Part shown: positions 1 through 8,355 of the stretch, piece after piece | Layout of the letters: each line of letters starts with the position of its first letter | How positions within the stretch are numbered: position 1 is the first letter of the stretch | Assembly: GCF_004834005.1 (NCBI RefSeq) | Contig: NZ_STFF01000001.1 | Span: 124,001 to 188,000, forward strand | Origin: Niastella caeni | Lineage (GTDB): Bacteria; Bacteroidota; Bacteroidia; Chitinophagales; Chitinophagaceae | Length of the DNA stretch: 64,000 nt | Reading direction: 5' to 3' | The notes under the pieces: model-generated | Told to the model about the DNA's origin: nothing | What the model saw: only the letters and a program-made list of their open reading frames with translations | The model's database searches: none | Translations under genes and position numbers: made by a program

Positions 1-67
1 GCCTTTTAATACGGGTGTCATTCAGGTATAGTATCTTGCCGGCTCAAATCATTAATCTGTATTCAAT

Positions 68-547
68 TTGGCAACTTCTGCGAATAAAGAATTAGTTATT
101 TATACCGATGGTTCATCCCGTGGAAACCCAGGTCCGGGCGGGTATGGCGCTATATTGCAATGGGGCAATAGCCGCAAAGAGTTATCGGCCGGTTACCGCC
201 GCACCACCAATAACCGCATGGAATTGATGGCGGTGATCGCTGCGCTGGAAGCATTGAACCGCGAAGGATTAAAGATCACTATATACTCCGATAGCCAGTA
301 TGTTGTAAAAGCTGTAATGGAAGGCTGGCTGAAAAACTGGATCGCTACTGATTTCAGGGGTGGTAAAAAGAATAAAGACTTATGGACCCGCTTTTATAAG
401 CTGATGCAAAAACACCAGCTCAAATTTGTGTGGGTGAAAGGTCATGCCGATAACCCATTCAATAATCGCTGCGATCAATTGGCCACCGCCGCCGCCGATG
501 GCGGTAACCTCCTAATTGATTCTGGTTTTGAGAACGGGGACCTGTAA
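68..547 (+). CDS. rnhA: Ribonuclease HI
   Basis: Degrades the RNA strand of RNA-DNA hybrids in the cytoplasm (R-loops, replication primers). The 159-residue protein has the usual single-domain length. The catalytic acidic residues are visible as D14 (YTDGSS), E52 (NRMELMA), D75 (YSDSQY) and D136 (NRCDQLA), with the conserved His at H126 (VKGHADN). The N-terminal glycine-rich turn (SRGNPGPGGYGAIL) is typical of bacterial type 1 enzymes. The start codon is TTG, chosen because the family fold begins about seven residues later and no in-frame ATG lies upstream inside the window. It converges on the mannose-6-phosphate isomerase gene with a 40-bp gap. The identification is secure; the exact start is less so. 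Confidence 0.95.
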   Translation: MATSANKELVIYTDGSSRGNPGPGGYGAILQWGNSRKELSAGYRRTTNNRMELMAVIAALEALNREGLKITIYSDSQYVVKAVMEGWLKNWIATDFRGGKKNKDLWTRFYKLMQKHQLKFVWVKGHADNPFNNRCDQLATAAADGGNLLIDSGFENGDL

Positions 548-587
548 ATCCCAAAATCCCGCAATCTCAAAATCCCGAAATCATACC

Positions 588-1808
588 TTACTGCGGGACC
601 GTTGCCCTGAACACCACAGCATCATGCGATGGTTGCAATTCAAACGCGGCACCGGCGGTAGACAACAGGGCTTCTCCTTTGCGTAAGGAAATTTCACGCT
701 GGCCATCTGTAGCTTTCACAGCGCCTTCATACACAAAGTAGATCTCGGCGGTAGCGGCTGTCAGCGAAACCGGGGAACCAGTTTTCAGCTCCAGCTTACG
801 CAACTCAAAATCTGCAGCCGGCGTAGGAAATACCGTTTCAACAGCAACTGCCCCCGCCGTACCTTTTATAATATCAGGAATTACCGCTTCAAATTTCGTG
901 TGGTGCATGAGCTCTGGCACATCGATATATTTATTCGTCAACCCGCCGCGCAATACGTTATCAGAATTGGCCATGATCTCCATGTTCTGTCCTTCGAGGT
1001 AAGCATGAGGAATGCCCGCATCCTGGAAGATGGCTTCGCCGGGTTGCAGTTTCACCAGGTTAAACAGGTAAATAGAAAAAATGCCGCGGTCAATTTTATT
1101 CGGCTCACAAAAGGTTTTCGCTGCCCTGGCTGCCCAGAAATCTTCCTGGCTTCTATTTAAAAAACCTTTTTCGTACAAGGGTACAATACGATCGAGTAAA
1201 GGTCGCAAATGTTCATCCACTTCAATCTGGTCCATAGTCATTACCATTTCATACAAAGCATGGTAATTTTTATTATTGAACACCGGTACTAAAAACTGCA
1301 GCTCGGGAGTTTGCATGAGGATGGATACCAATGCCTGAGGCGATTTAAACCCATGCAGCAGCCAGAAATTGCTCAGTGCCAGCATTAGTTCCGGCTTATG
1401 GTTATCGTCCTTATAATTGCGATTGGGCGCATTTAATGGTGTGCCTTTCATATTCTCTGCTGCAAAAGCCGACACCGCTGCCGCTTTGGTAGGATGCACC
1501 TGTATACTCAGCATGTCTTTTACATCCAGCACTTTCAGCAGGTACGGCAACCGGCCGAACCGCTGATGAACAGAATTTCCCAATAAGGCAACGGCATCCT
1601 GTTTTATAAAGGCATTCAACGGTTGCAGACTACCGTCAGGCAGCACAACTTCAGCGGGCACATTGTCATGAGCCCCCATCCAGTATTCGGCAAAAGGCTT
1701 CTTATCGGAATTGGAAAGGTGTAACAAGGCCGGAATAAAATCCATTCCGCCCCAGGTATAGTGTTGAACCTTACCCTGTAGTTTGAATATTTTAGTATTA
1801 TTCGCCAT
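588..1808 (-). CDS. manA: Mannose-6-phosphate isomerase, class I
   Basis: Interconverts mannose 6-phosphate and fructose 6-phosphate, feeding GDP-sugar synthesis or mannose catabolism. The 406-residue length is normal for type I phosphomannose isomerase. The cupin zinc site is readable: IQVHPTK, NHKPELMLAL and the segment GIPHAYLEGQNMEIMANSDN, followed by VLRGGLTNKYID. A C-terminal beta domain (about 330-406) completes the family layout. The ATG at 1808 lies 35 bp from the divergent yraN start, so the two genes share a very short promoter region. Confidence is high. Confidence 0.95.
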   Translation of the reverse strand: MANNTKIFKLQGKVQHYTWGGMDFIPALLHLSNSDKKPFAEYWMGAHDNVPAEVVLPDGSLQPLNAFIKQDAVALLGNSVHQRFGRLPYLLKVLDVKDMLSIQVHPTKAAAVSAFAAENMKGTPLNAPNRNYKDDNHKPELMLALSNFWLLHGFKSPQALVSILMQTPELQFLVPVFNNKNYHALYEMVMTMDQIEVDEHLRPLLDRIVPLYEKGFLNRSQEDFWAARAAKTFCEPNKIDRGIFSIYLFNLVKLQPGEAIFQDAGIPHAYLEGQNMEIMANSDNVLRGGLTNKYIDVPELMHHTKFEAVIPDIIKGTAGAVAVETVFPTPAADFELRKLELKTGSPVSLTAATAEIYFVYEGAVKATDGQREISLRKGEALLSTAGAAFELQPSHDAVVFRATVPQ

Positions 1809-1843
1809 AGAACTTCAGTAATTTGCAATGATACAAAAATGCA

Positions 1844-2203
1844 ATGAGCTATCAGCATCATGATACAGGCAAAAAAGGAGAAGACATGGCTGTTGTTTAT
1901 CTGCAGCAGCAAAACTTCACCATTTTACATCGCAACTGGCGACATGCGCGGTATGAAATTGATGTGATTGCATGTCGCGACAACGTGCTGCATATTATTG
2001 AAGTAAAGACCAGGTGCAACCTGTTGTTTGGCCATCCTGAGGAAAGTGTTTCAAAAAAGAAAATAAATCACCTGCTTCGCAGCGCAAGGGCTTTTATGTC
2101 TCAATACCCGCAATGGCGGGAAGTGCAGTTTAATATCTTATCGATTACAATGTTACCCAACCAGCCGGTAGAGTACTTTTTTATTGAGGACGTTTATTTG
2201 TAG
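1844..2203 (+). CDS. YraN family protein (UPF0102), endonuclease-like
   Basis: A 119-residue member of the UPF0102/YraN family, which has a restriction-endonuclease-like fold; its cellular role is not settled. The family signature is clear: an N-terminal G-x-x-G-E-D-x-A segment (KKGEDMAVVYL), then NWRHARYEIDVIACRD with the predicted catalytic D, and HIIEVKTR with the E-x-K motif. The length is typical. It starts with ATG only 35 bp from the divergent manA gene. A block of GAACTAAGAACT-type intergenic repeats follows it. The family assignment is firm; the function is unknown. Confidence 0.9.
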   Translation: MSYQHHDTGKKGEDMAVVYLQQQNFTILHRNWRHARYEIDVIACRDNVLHIIEVKTRCNLLFGHPEESVSKKKINHLLRSARAFMSQYPQWREVQFNILSITMLPNQPVEYFFIEDVYL

Positions 2204-2282
2204 TTCTGAGTTTTTAGTTTTTGATTTCATTTTTTATGAACCCAACTAAGAACTTCGAACCAAGAACTCAGAACTAAATAAC
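2204..2282. repeat. Intergenic 'AACTAAGAACTC' word cluster
   Basis: Between yraN and the YkgJ-like gene lies a degenerate inverted and direct repetition of AACTAAGAACTT/AACTCAGAACT and its complement (AGTTCTGAGTTTTTAGTTTT). The same word recurs at about 38680-38735 and 43725-43760. It has no coding content. The two arms can pair, so it could end transcription from both converging genes, but no T-rich tail is evident. Confidence 0.55.
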
Positions 2283-2762
2283 TTACTTACTATTCGCATT
2301 CTCCATCATTCTCTCCACCAACCTGAAAGTAGCCGGACAATACTCAATGTTTTGTTTAAATACGTGCATGTAATCAATCATCTTACGGCGGGTATGGTGT
2401 GGAAAACCGGAACAATCTTTCGGCCGCACTTCATAAATGGAGCATTTATTATCCTTAAGGTTTAGGAATTGACATGGTTGACGGGTATTTACCCAATCGC
2501 CTGCCCGGTCTTTCTTCAGCCACTTCTTCTTAAAAGCCTCCTCCGTCATTTCAAGATGGGCAGAGATCCGCTTGATATCTGTATTGGTGAATGTGGGCGT
2601 CATGGTCTTGCAGCAATTGGCGCAGGCCAGGCAATCGGTTTCGGCCCATACTTCCTTATCAGCCTGTACTGCCATGTTATCGAGCCCGCGAGGCGGATTC
2701 TTCTCCAGTTTAGTCAAAAACCTTTTAAAAGCAGACCGGTTAAGGAGCATCTTTTTTTTCAT
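2283..2762 (-). CDS. YkgJ-type cysteine-cluster (putative Fe-S/zinc) protein
   Basis: A small cytoplasmic protein of about 159 residues with the cysteine pattern of the YkgJ / CxxCxxCC family: CLACANCCKT near residue 45, then CSIYEVRPKDCSGFPHHTRR, and a last Cys in IEYCPATF. These cysteines are expected to bind a metal or Fe-S cluster; the reaction is unknown. The frame stays open far upstream into xerD, but the recognisable protein begins at M-K-K-K (ATG at 2762) or at the next ATG (2750). Starts further upstream would overlap the divergent xerD gene. The family assignment is good and the function is unknown. Confidence 0.8.
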   Translation of the reverse strand: MKKKMLLNRSAFKRFLTKLEKNPPRGLDNMAVQADKEVWAETDCLACANCCKTMTPTFTNTDIKRISAHLEMTEEAFKKKWLKKDRAGDWVNTRQPCQFLNLKDNKCSIYEVRPKDCSGFPHHTRRKMIDYMHVFKQNIEYCPATFRLVERMMENANSK

Positions 2763-2824
2763 TTTACCAAGACTAAGCAGCATGTCGACAGTTGATTTTA
2801 AAGTGGCCAATGATATGGAAACCT

Positions 2825-2832
2825 TATTTTTG
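2825..2832 (+). promoter_or_regulatory. Putative Bacteroidetes -7 promoter box for xerD
   Basis: TATTTTTG fits the Bacteroidetes -7 consensus TAnnTTTG exactly and ends about 30 bp before the chosen xerD ATG at 2863. A TTGA sequence near 2789 could serve as a weak -33 element, though its spacing is long. A transcript starting just downstream would exclude the earlier in-frame ATGs at 2782 and 2815, which agrees with the 300-residue length expected of XerD. Confidence 0.4.
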
Positions 2833-2862
2833 AAGTACGAATATACAGCTTCAAACAACACT

Positions 2863-3765
2863 ATGTGGGATCCGTATAAAAAAGGGTTTAAGGCATTCTT
2901 ACAATTGGAAAAATCGCTTTCTGATAATTCGGTAGAAGCGTATCTGCGCGATATTGAAAAGCTCACCCAGTTCTTACAGGAGAAGAACAATGTGTTAAGT
3001 CCGGCCAATGTAACCCTGCCCGATCTGCAACAATTTATCCGCTGGGTAAGCGAGCTGGGCATGACGCCTACTTCACAAGCCCGCATTATATCAGGCATCC
3101 GCTCGTTTTATAAATATTGCCTTATTGAGAACATTGTTTCCAAAGACCCCACTACCCTGCTGGAAGCCCCCAAATTGAAACGCGCCTTACCCGATGTGCT
3201 CACCTTTGATGAAATAGAAAACATCATTGCACAAATTGACCTGAGTAAACCGGAAGGAGGTCGCAACAAGGCTATCCTGGAAACCATGTATAGTTGCGGA
3301 TTGCGGGTAAGCGAGGTCGTGAACCTGAAGATATCCGCCCTTTATATGGATGTGGGCTTTATTCGTGTAACCGGTAAGGGCGATAAAGAAAGGCTGGTAC
3401 CTATTGGCGATTCGGCCATTAAATATATTACGATATACAAAAGAGATATCCGCGTGCATGTACCGGTGAAAAAGGGCCATGAAGATATTTTGTTTTTAAA
3501 TCGACGCGGCGCCAGGCTCACGCGGGTAATGATCTTTTTGCTGTTAAAAGACCTGGTAAAAAAAGCAGGCATTACGAAGAACATCTCACCACATACTTTT
3601 CGTCATTCCTTTGCCACGCATTTGGTTGAAGGAGGCGCCGATCTGCGAGCCGTACAGGAAATGCTGGGGCATGAAAGCATTACTACCACAGAGATATATA
3701 CGCATTTAGATCGCGAGTTCTTACGCGACACTTTGCAACAATTTCATCCGGCGTTTAAAGGGTAA
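2863..3765 (+). CDS. xerD: Tyrosine recombinase XerD
   Basis: Site-specific recombinase that resolves chromosome dimers at dif, acting in the cytoplasm with FtsK. An N-terminal SAM-like DNA-binding domain (about residues 1-95; LSDNSVEAYLRDIEKL) is followed by the catalytic domain with all the family residues visible: R in CGLRVSEV, K in GKGDKERLVPI, H and R in HTFRHSFATHL, H in LGHESI, and the Tyr nucleophile in TEIYTHL. The ATG at 2863 gives 300 residues, the usual length; the open frame continues upstream across the neighbouring gene but adds no family sequence. XerD and XerC are hard to tell apart here, but length and sequence resemble the XerD-type enzymes of Bacteroidota. Confidence 0.92.
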   Translation: MWDPYKKGFKAFLQLEKSLSDNSVEAYLRDIEKLTQFLQEKNNVLSPANVTLPDLQQFIRWVSELGMTPTSQARIISGIRSFYKYCLIENIVSKDPTTLLEAPKLKRALPDVLTFDEIENIIAQIDLSKPEGGRNKAILETMYSCGLRVSEVVNLKISALYMDVGFIRVTGKGDKERLVPIGDSAIKYITIYKRDIRVHVPVKKGHEDILFLNRRGARLTRVMIFLLLKDLVKKAGITKNISPHTFRHSFATHLVEGGADLRAVQEMLGHESITTTEIYTHLDREFLRDTLQQFHPAFKG

Positions 3766-3769
3766 GCCA

Positions 3770-3800
3770 CAAAAAAATACCGGCCTTGCGACCGGTATAG
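3770..3800 (-). terminator. Rho-independent terminator downstream of the Cys-rich/T9SS-CTD gene
   Basis: ATACCGG (3777-3783) pairs with CCGGTAT (3792-3798), and the A-tract at 3771-3777 becomes a T-tract on the minus strand. It sits 70 bp beyond the minus-strand gene that ends at 3870 and converges on xerD, so it may also stop xerD transcripts weakly. Confidence 0.7.
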
Positions 3801-3869
3801 AACCATGAAATAGAAATAATCACTACCTCATTTAGAACTGAACGAACCCACATATAAGGGAAAGGGAAA

Positions 3870-4910
3870 TTATTGTATGGCCACTTTTGCCTGGTAAATA
3901 TTTCTGCCCGGCGTTGAAATGCGAATGCAATATATACCCGTGTTCCAGTCAGGCTGGGTGGGTATAGTGATCTTTTGCTCTTTTGAGGTCATCACTAACT
4001 TCTGTACAGCTACTACCCGCCCACCTATATCAAGCAATTCAAGATTATAAGTGCCGGATTTTTTTAATGATACATTGGCTTGTATCGCATTTCCCCGCGC
4101 CACCGGGTTGGGATAAATCCTTATGTCTTTCTTTGGCGTTGCAGGCACCCAATCGTTGACCCTCTTTGCAACATTTTCTTCCTCTGTAACTTTTTCCGCC
4201 TCTGTTAATTCTTCCTGATCCGGCACTTTTTCCGCCACTACGATCAGGCCCATGAACATTTCCTTTTCTGCCATCATCACTTTTATGTTCTGCCAGTTGG
4301 TCTTACTATCAACCACCAACGTTTTTGTTTCATAACCAATTACGCTGATCTCCAGTGTAACAGATTTTTTTGTTTCATCAATCAAGAGCATAAACTTACC
4401 AGTTGAATCGGTAATCACCCCTTTTGTAGTACCCTTTATCCAAACACTGGCGCCATCTATCGGCTGATTGGAATTACTATCCAAAACCAAACCATCGATT
4501 TGTTTTGGCGGTAAGGGATCGGGTACAACTACAGCTATAGCTCCCATTCTTGGTGAACAATCTGGCATCTGCACCACCGGCTTTTTTTTGATCACCGGCT
4601 TACCCTGTGCAAATGAATCGGTGAAAAGGAAAGTGGCCAGTAACAGGTTCCAGATATAAGCCCATGAAAAACGCCGTTTGTTTTCTGTAACTGTTATATC
4701 CGTATTCAACTGGTCATTCGAAAAACGGCCACATACATGTTGCCCCGCAGCTTTGGAAATATGATCCAGCATTTCTTTATCGCTCATTATACTAAAATCA
4801 ATTACTGTTTTCTGACATGACCCACAAAAGCGGCCCTGTTCCTTAGGCGTCATGTTCTGCCAGTTCTCATGACAGGGGGAAGGGATCTGTATTTGTACGG
4901 CTTTAGACAT
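3870..4910 (-). CDS. Cys-rich N-terminus / TM / carboxypeptidase-regulatory / secretion-type C-terminal domain protein (copy 2)
   Basis: A 346-residue protein of unknown function. Visible parts: an N-terminal cysteine module (C13, C29, C32, C60; PCHENWQNMTP, GRFCGSCQKTVIDFS, CGRFSNDQLN) that may bind zinc; a membrane span at about 82-100; a carboxypeptidase-regulatory-like beta domain at about 150-215; and a C-terminal domain from about 260 beginning IRIYPNPVARGN, which resembles the type A sorting domain of type IX secretion substrates. There is no N-terminal signal peptide, so the Cys module should be cytoplasmic and the rest periplasmic. The ATG at 4910 is chosen because the paralogue starts at the equivalent residue. 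It lies 63 bp downstream of that paralogue and is probably co-transcribed. A receptor or membrane-anchor role is a guess. Confidence 0.8.
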   Translation of the reverse strand: MSKAVQIQIPSPCHENWQNMTPKEQGRFCGSCQKTVIDFSIMSDKEMLDHISKAAGQHVCGRFSNDQLNTDITVTENKRRFSWAYIWNLLLATFLFTDSFAQGKPVIKKKPVVQMPDCSPRMGAIAVVVPDPLPPKQIDGLVLDSNSNQPIDGASVWIKGTTKGVITDSTGKFMLLIDETKKSVTLEISVIGYETKTLVVDSKTNWQNIKVMMAEKEMFMGLIVVAEKVPDQEELTEAEKVTEEENVAKRVNDWVPATPKKDIRIYPNPVARGNAIQANVSLKKSGTYNLELLDIGGRVVAVQKLVMTSKEQKITIPTQPDWNTGIYCIRISTPGRNIYQAKVAIQ

Positions 4911-4973
4911 AAACACTATTTTTATTAGGATGCAGATGCGTGAAAAATTCCATAACAAGCATTGCCCTCATTG

Positions 4974-6029
4974 TTAATGCAACAAAAATTTTTCCTGGAA
5001 AACATTTTTTGTATTAGGCGCAGAGATGCGTATCCAGTAAATACCGGCGCTCCAGTTTGCGGCAGTATGCAAATCAAGCAACTGTTCTTTTGTTTGCATT
5101 AATAAAGGCTGCACCAGCATTACCTGCCCCGCCGCATTCAAAACTTCCAACTTATAACTACCGGGTTGTTTCAAGGCAAGACTCACATTAATACTATTAC
5201 CATGCATAACGGGGTTGGGAGATATTTTAACATTTTTCTTAAAGGCAGCAGGTAGCCAATCATTAATAAAGTTTTTTATGGTATCTACCTTTACTGTTTT
5301 AACCTGCCTAACACCGCCCATTATTACTCTACCCTTGGTAATGCTACTGGTAATGTACACATCCTTTAATACGACAGCGGCGGGTTGCAGGTATACCTGT
5401 ATATCCTGCCAGTTGGTAAGATCATCTACTACCCGGGTTTGTGTTTCGTAGCCAATGGCACTGAATTCAAGCACAATGGAATCTTTCTGCTGAACTTTCA
5501 AAATAAACTTACCCGAGGTATCTGCCATGACGCCGCCTGTTGTTCCTGCTACACTGATACTGGCCCCAATAATCGGTTGGTTATTTGATTCATCAACCAC
5601 CTTGCCTTTCATTATTATTGGTATCGCACTGTTAATTGCAGGTCTTCCGGGCACATAGGCAACTTTACCCATTTTGCGATCCTGAGGTATATTTTCTGTT
5701 ACCGGCTTTTTGGGTTTAGGTTTTACCTGCGCATTGGTTTCGGTAATGAGTAAAGTGGCCAATATTACATTCCAGGCATAAGCCCAGGAAAAGCGTTTCT
5801 TCTTTCCAGTTACTACCAATTCCTTGTTCAACTGGTCGTTTGCAAACCTGCCGCAAACGTTATGGTCTGCTTTTAAAAAATAATTCATCACCTCCTGGTC
5901 GGTCATCAGGCTAAAATCCACAACCGTCTTCTGACAGGCTCCGCAAAAACGCCCTTGTTCCTGCGGGGTCATATTTTGCCAGTTTTCATGACAGGGTTCG
6001 GGTATTTGAAGTTGTATAGATTTCGGCAT
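4974..6029 (-). CDS. Cys-rich N-terminus / TM / carboxypeptidase-regulatory / secretion-type C-terminal domain protein (copy 1)
   Basis: A 351-residue paralogue of the gene just downstream, with the same order of parts: Cys module (C13, C29, C32, C59; GRFCGACQKTVVDFS), membrane span at about 81-100, carboxypeptidase-regulatory-like domain at about 139-205, and a C-terminal beta domain opening with VKISPNPVMHGNSI. The N-terminal 70 residues are better conserved between the copies than the linker after the membrane span, so the cytoplasmic module is probably the constrained part. The gene is divergent from the sigma-factor gene (start 6211) with 180 bp between them, so the pair could belong to the same regulon. 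Function unknown. Confidence 0.8.
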   Translation of the reverse strand: MPKSIQLQIPEPCHENWQNMTPQEQGRFCGACQKTVVDFSLMTDQEVMNYFLKADHNVCGRFANDQLNKELVVTGKKKRFSWAYAWNVILATLLITETNAQVKPKPKKPVTENIPQDRKMGKVAYVPGRPAINSAIPIIMKGKVVDESNNQPIIGASISVAGTTGGVMADTSGKFILKVQQKDSIVLEFSAIGYETQTRVVDDLTNWQDIQVYLQPAAVVLKDVYITSSITKGRVIMGGVRQVKTVKVDTIKNFINDWLPAAFKKNVKISPNPVMHGNSINVSLALKQPGSYKLEVLNAAGQVMLVQPLLMQTKEQLLDLHTAANWSAGIYWIRISAPNTKNVFQEKFLLH

Positions 6030-6210
6030 ACAGATCGTATTTGCTATACTGGATGTAGCTACCGGAAAAATTACATACGCCCGAATTAAAAAATATTTTA
6101 ACTCTCCTCCAACGCCGCCTTTTCAACCACCTGGCCATTGCAACCTATACACCGGTTATTCGTCTTATTATTAATTACATACGCCGGTTTTTTGTTAATT
6201 TTAACCGCCA

Positions 6211-6807
6211 GTGGCATTTTTAAAGAACATACCAACCAATGAGTTGCCCGATAAGGAATTGGTCAACCTGTTTCGCACATCCGGGAATATGGATGTGTTG
6301 GCTGTTCTTTTTCAACGTTATATGGACCTTTTATACGGGGTTTGCCTGAAATACCTGAAACAACCCGAAACGGCCAAAGACGCAGTGATGCAGATTTTTG
6401 AGGAATTAGTGGCCAAACTGCCTAAGCATGAGGTAGATAACTTCAAAAGCTGGCTGTATACCCTGGCTAAAAACTACTGCCTGATGCAGTTGCGAACGCC
6501 TAAAAACCTCAAAACAACAGAATTTAAGCCGGAGAGTATGCAATTGGAAGAAGAAGTGCATCTGAATGGCATACAGTTGAAGGAAGAAAACCTGCAAAAG
6601 CTGGAGCGTTGTTTGCAAACCTTATCATTAGAGCAGAAGAACGCCGTGGAACTGTTCTATCTGCAAAATAAATGCTATAAAGAAATTTCGGAAGCTACCG
6701 GTATTGAGTGGAATAAAGTACGCAGCTTTATCCAGAACGGCAGGCGCAATTTAAAAATATGTATGGAGAAGGGACAGGAAACAGAGGAATTGGAAATGAG
6801 AAAATAA
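6211..6807 (+). CDS. RNA polymerase sigma factor, sigma-70/ECF-like
   Basis: A 198-residue alternative sigma factor. Region 2 is recognisable at about residues 20-85 (AVLFQRYMDLLYGVCLKYL, then AKDAVMQIFEELVAKLP and NFKSWLYTLAKNYC), and region 4 at about 130-185 (LSLEQKNAVELFYLQNKCYKEISEATGIEWNKVRSFIQ in two blocks) with a helix-turn-helix. The start is GTG at 6211; no in-frame ATG precedes the conserved sequence. It is followed after 39 bp by a membrane protein whose N-terminus looks like an anti-sigma domain, so the two probably form a sigma/anti-sigma pair. Target promoters are not evident. Confidence 0.88.
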   Translation: MAFLKNIPTNELPDKELVNLFRTSGNMDVLAVLFQRYMDLLYGVCLKYLKQPETAKDAVMQIFEELVAKLPKHEVDNFKSWLYTLAKNYCLMQLRTPKNLKTTEFKPESMQLEEEVHLNGIQLKEENLQKLERCLQTLSLEQKNAVELFYLQNKCYKEISEATGIEWNKVRSFIQNGRRNLKICMEKGQETEELEMRK

Positions 6808-6846
6808 AAAAGGGAAAGAAGAATAAAATGATCAGGCATTAGCATC

Positions 6847-8286
6847 ATGAACGATCATAAGGAACATATTAGTCATTATTCAACGGCAGATATTCAGCGA
6901 TATGTGCAGGGAAAATTATCTGCCCGGGAAATGCACGCAATGGAAAAAGCGGCGCTGGATGACCCGTTCCTGGCTGATGCCATTGAAGGAATGCAACAGG
7001 CTTTAACAGATCACCCTGAAAGTCTTGTAACCGGTCAATTTCAGCAGTTACAGCAACAATTTCAAACCCGTACAGCAGCCACCGGAAAAGTAGTATCGTT
7101 TAAGCCATTCCGGTATTGGCAGGCCGCCGCTGCTGCTTCAGTGGTGATCATAACCGGCGTTTGGATCTATACGCTTGTTACCAGGCCGAATGAAAGCAGT
7201 ATGAGCCCGGTAGTGGCAAAAACGGAAGAACAAAAGCAAGCGCCCGCACCAGTGTCTACGTTACCAGATAGCGAAAAAAACATCAATTCAACACCTGCAC
7301 AAGAAGTTACCGCTAATGCAACAACCGGTAAAACCAATACATTCCAGGAAAATAAAAAAGAAGTAGCGGCGGCAACCATTCCTGCTGCGGCCCCACCTGC
7401 TGAGCAAGCGCCTGCATTGGCACGCCAACAATTTGATTCATCCAAGGCAGGGGCGGAAGAGTTAAAGTTAACTGACCAACTCGCTGATAGAGCTAACGGT
7501 GTAGCTATTACAAAGCAGGAAACTGCCGAAAAACAGAAAGCTGCTGTAACGCCGGCCGCTGTTCCTGAAACATTGAGGTCCCGGAAAGAATCGGACACAA
7601 AAGCGTTCGATAAAGACCGGGAAACAGAACTGATCACAATTGCAAAAAGCGATAGCCATTATAACAAATATAAAAAATCGACAACCGTTAATAAAGAATT
7701 GTCGGGTGTTATTAAAGGCCAGGTGACTGATCTCAATAACAACCCGGTTGCCAATGCGTATATACAGATAACTAAAAACAACAATAATATTATTACGGAT
7801 AAATCAGGATTTTTTAAAATACCCGTAACGGATTCCGTAGTAGATGTGGCAGTAAATGTTACCGGTTATGGTACGCAAAACTTCACACTACAAAATAATT
7901 TGGCCATGAACCAGTTGCAATTGCAACCTGCCAATGTGACCTTGAATAAGCCTGCTGCACCTGATGTAAAAGGGAAAAAAGCAGCGGCGGCTCTTAATAC
8001 TTATCCCAATACCATGATATATGAGGCAGAACCGGTATTTGGGTGGGTAGCCTTCGATCAATATCTTGAAAAAAATAAAAAAATACCGGCTGGAAGTACA
8101 GGCACCACCGGTAATGTAGTAGTATCCTTCCAGGTCAATAAAAAGGGAACGCTTTCTGATTTCAAAATACAGCAATCACTGTCAAAAGCATACGATGAAG
8201 AAGCCATCCGGCTTATTTCGCAAGGCCCTTCATGGAAAGTGCTCAATGGACGCAAAGCCCGCGTAACTGTCATGGTACGTTTTTAA
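6847..8286 (+). CDS. Anti-sigma-like / carboxypeptidase-regulatory / TonB C-terminal hybrid membrane protein
   Basis: A 479-residue single-span inner-membrane protein with an unusual layout. Residues 10-50 (YSTADIQRYVQGKLSAREMH, then EKAALDDPFLADAIEGM) resemble the cytoplasmic N-terminus found in Bacteroidota anti-sigma-like proteins. A membrane span lies at about 91-111, then a long Ala/Pro/Lys/Glu-rich periplasmic linker (about 115-280), a carboxypeptidase-regulatory-like domain (about 285-355; VIKGQVTDLNNNPVANAYI) and a TonB-type C-terminal domain (about 400-479; GNVVVSFQVNKKGTLSDFKI). It directly follows the sigma-factor gene and is probably co-transcribed. Inference: it senses the cell envelope or TonB-dependent transport and controls the sigma factor. 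The domain calls are moderately sure; the role is inferred. Confidence 0.82.
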   Translation: MNDHKEHISHYSTADIQRYVQGKLSAREMHAMEKAALDDPFLADAIEGMQQALTDHPESLVTGQFQQLQQQFQTRTAATGKVVSFKPFRYWQAAAAASVVIITGVWIYTLVTRPNESSMSPVVAKTEEQKQAPAPVSTLPDSEKNINSTPAQEVTANATTGKTNTFQENKKEVAAATIPAAAPPAEQAPALARQQFDSSKAGAEELKLTDQLADRANGVAITKQETAEKQKAAVTPAAVPETLRSRKESDTKAFDKDRETELITIAKSDSHYNKYKKSTTVNKELSGVIKGQVTDLNNNPVANAYIQITKNNNNIITDKSGFFKIPVTDSVVDVAVNVTGYGTQNFTLQNNLAMNQLQLQPANVTLNKPAAPDVKGKKAAAALNTYPNTMIYEAEPVFGWVAFDQYLEKNKKIPAGSTGTTGNVVVSFQVNKKGTLSDFKIQQSLSKAYDEEAIRLISQGPSWKVLNGRKARVTVMVRF

Positions 8287-8355
8287 TGATCCGTTCATCC
8301 CAACTTCCCATTGTACATACCTTTAATGTCTTACTTTCGCAAAAATTTGTTCGTC

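Noticed and set aside
2572..2862. N-terminal extension of xerD and of the YkgJ-like gene into each other
   Set aside because: The extensions overlap in opposite directions, add no family sequence and make XerD about 100 residues too long; a TATTTTTG box supports the later start.
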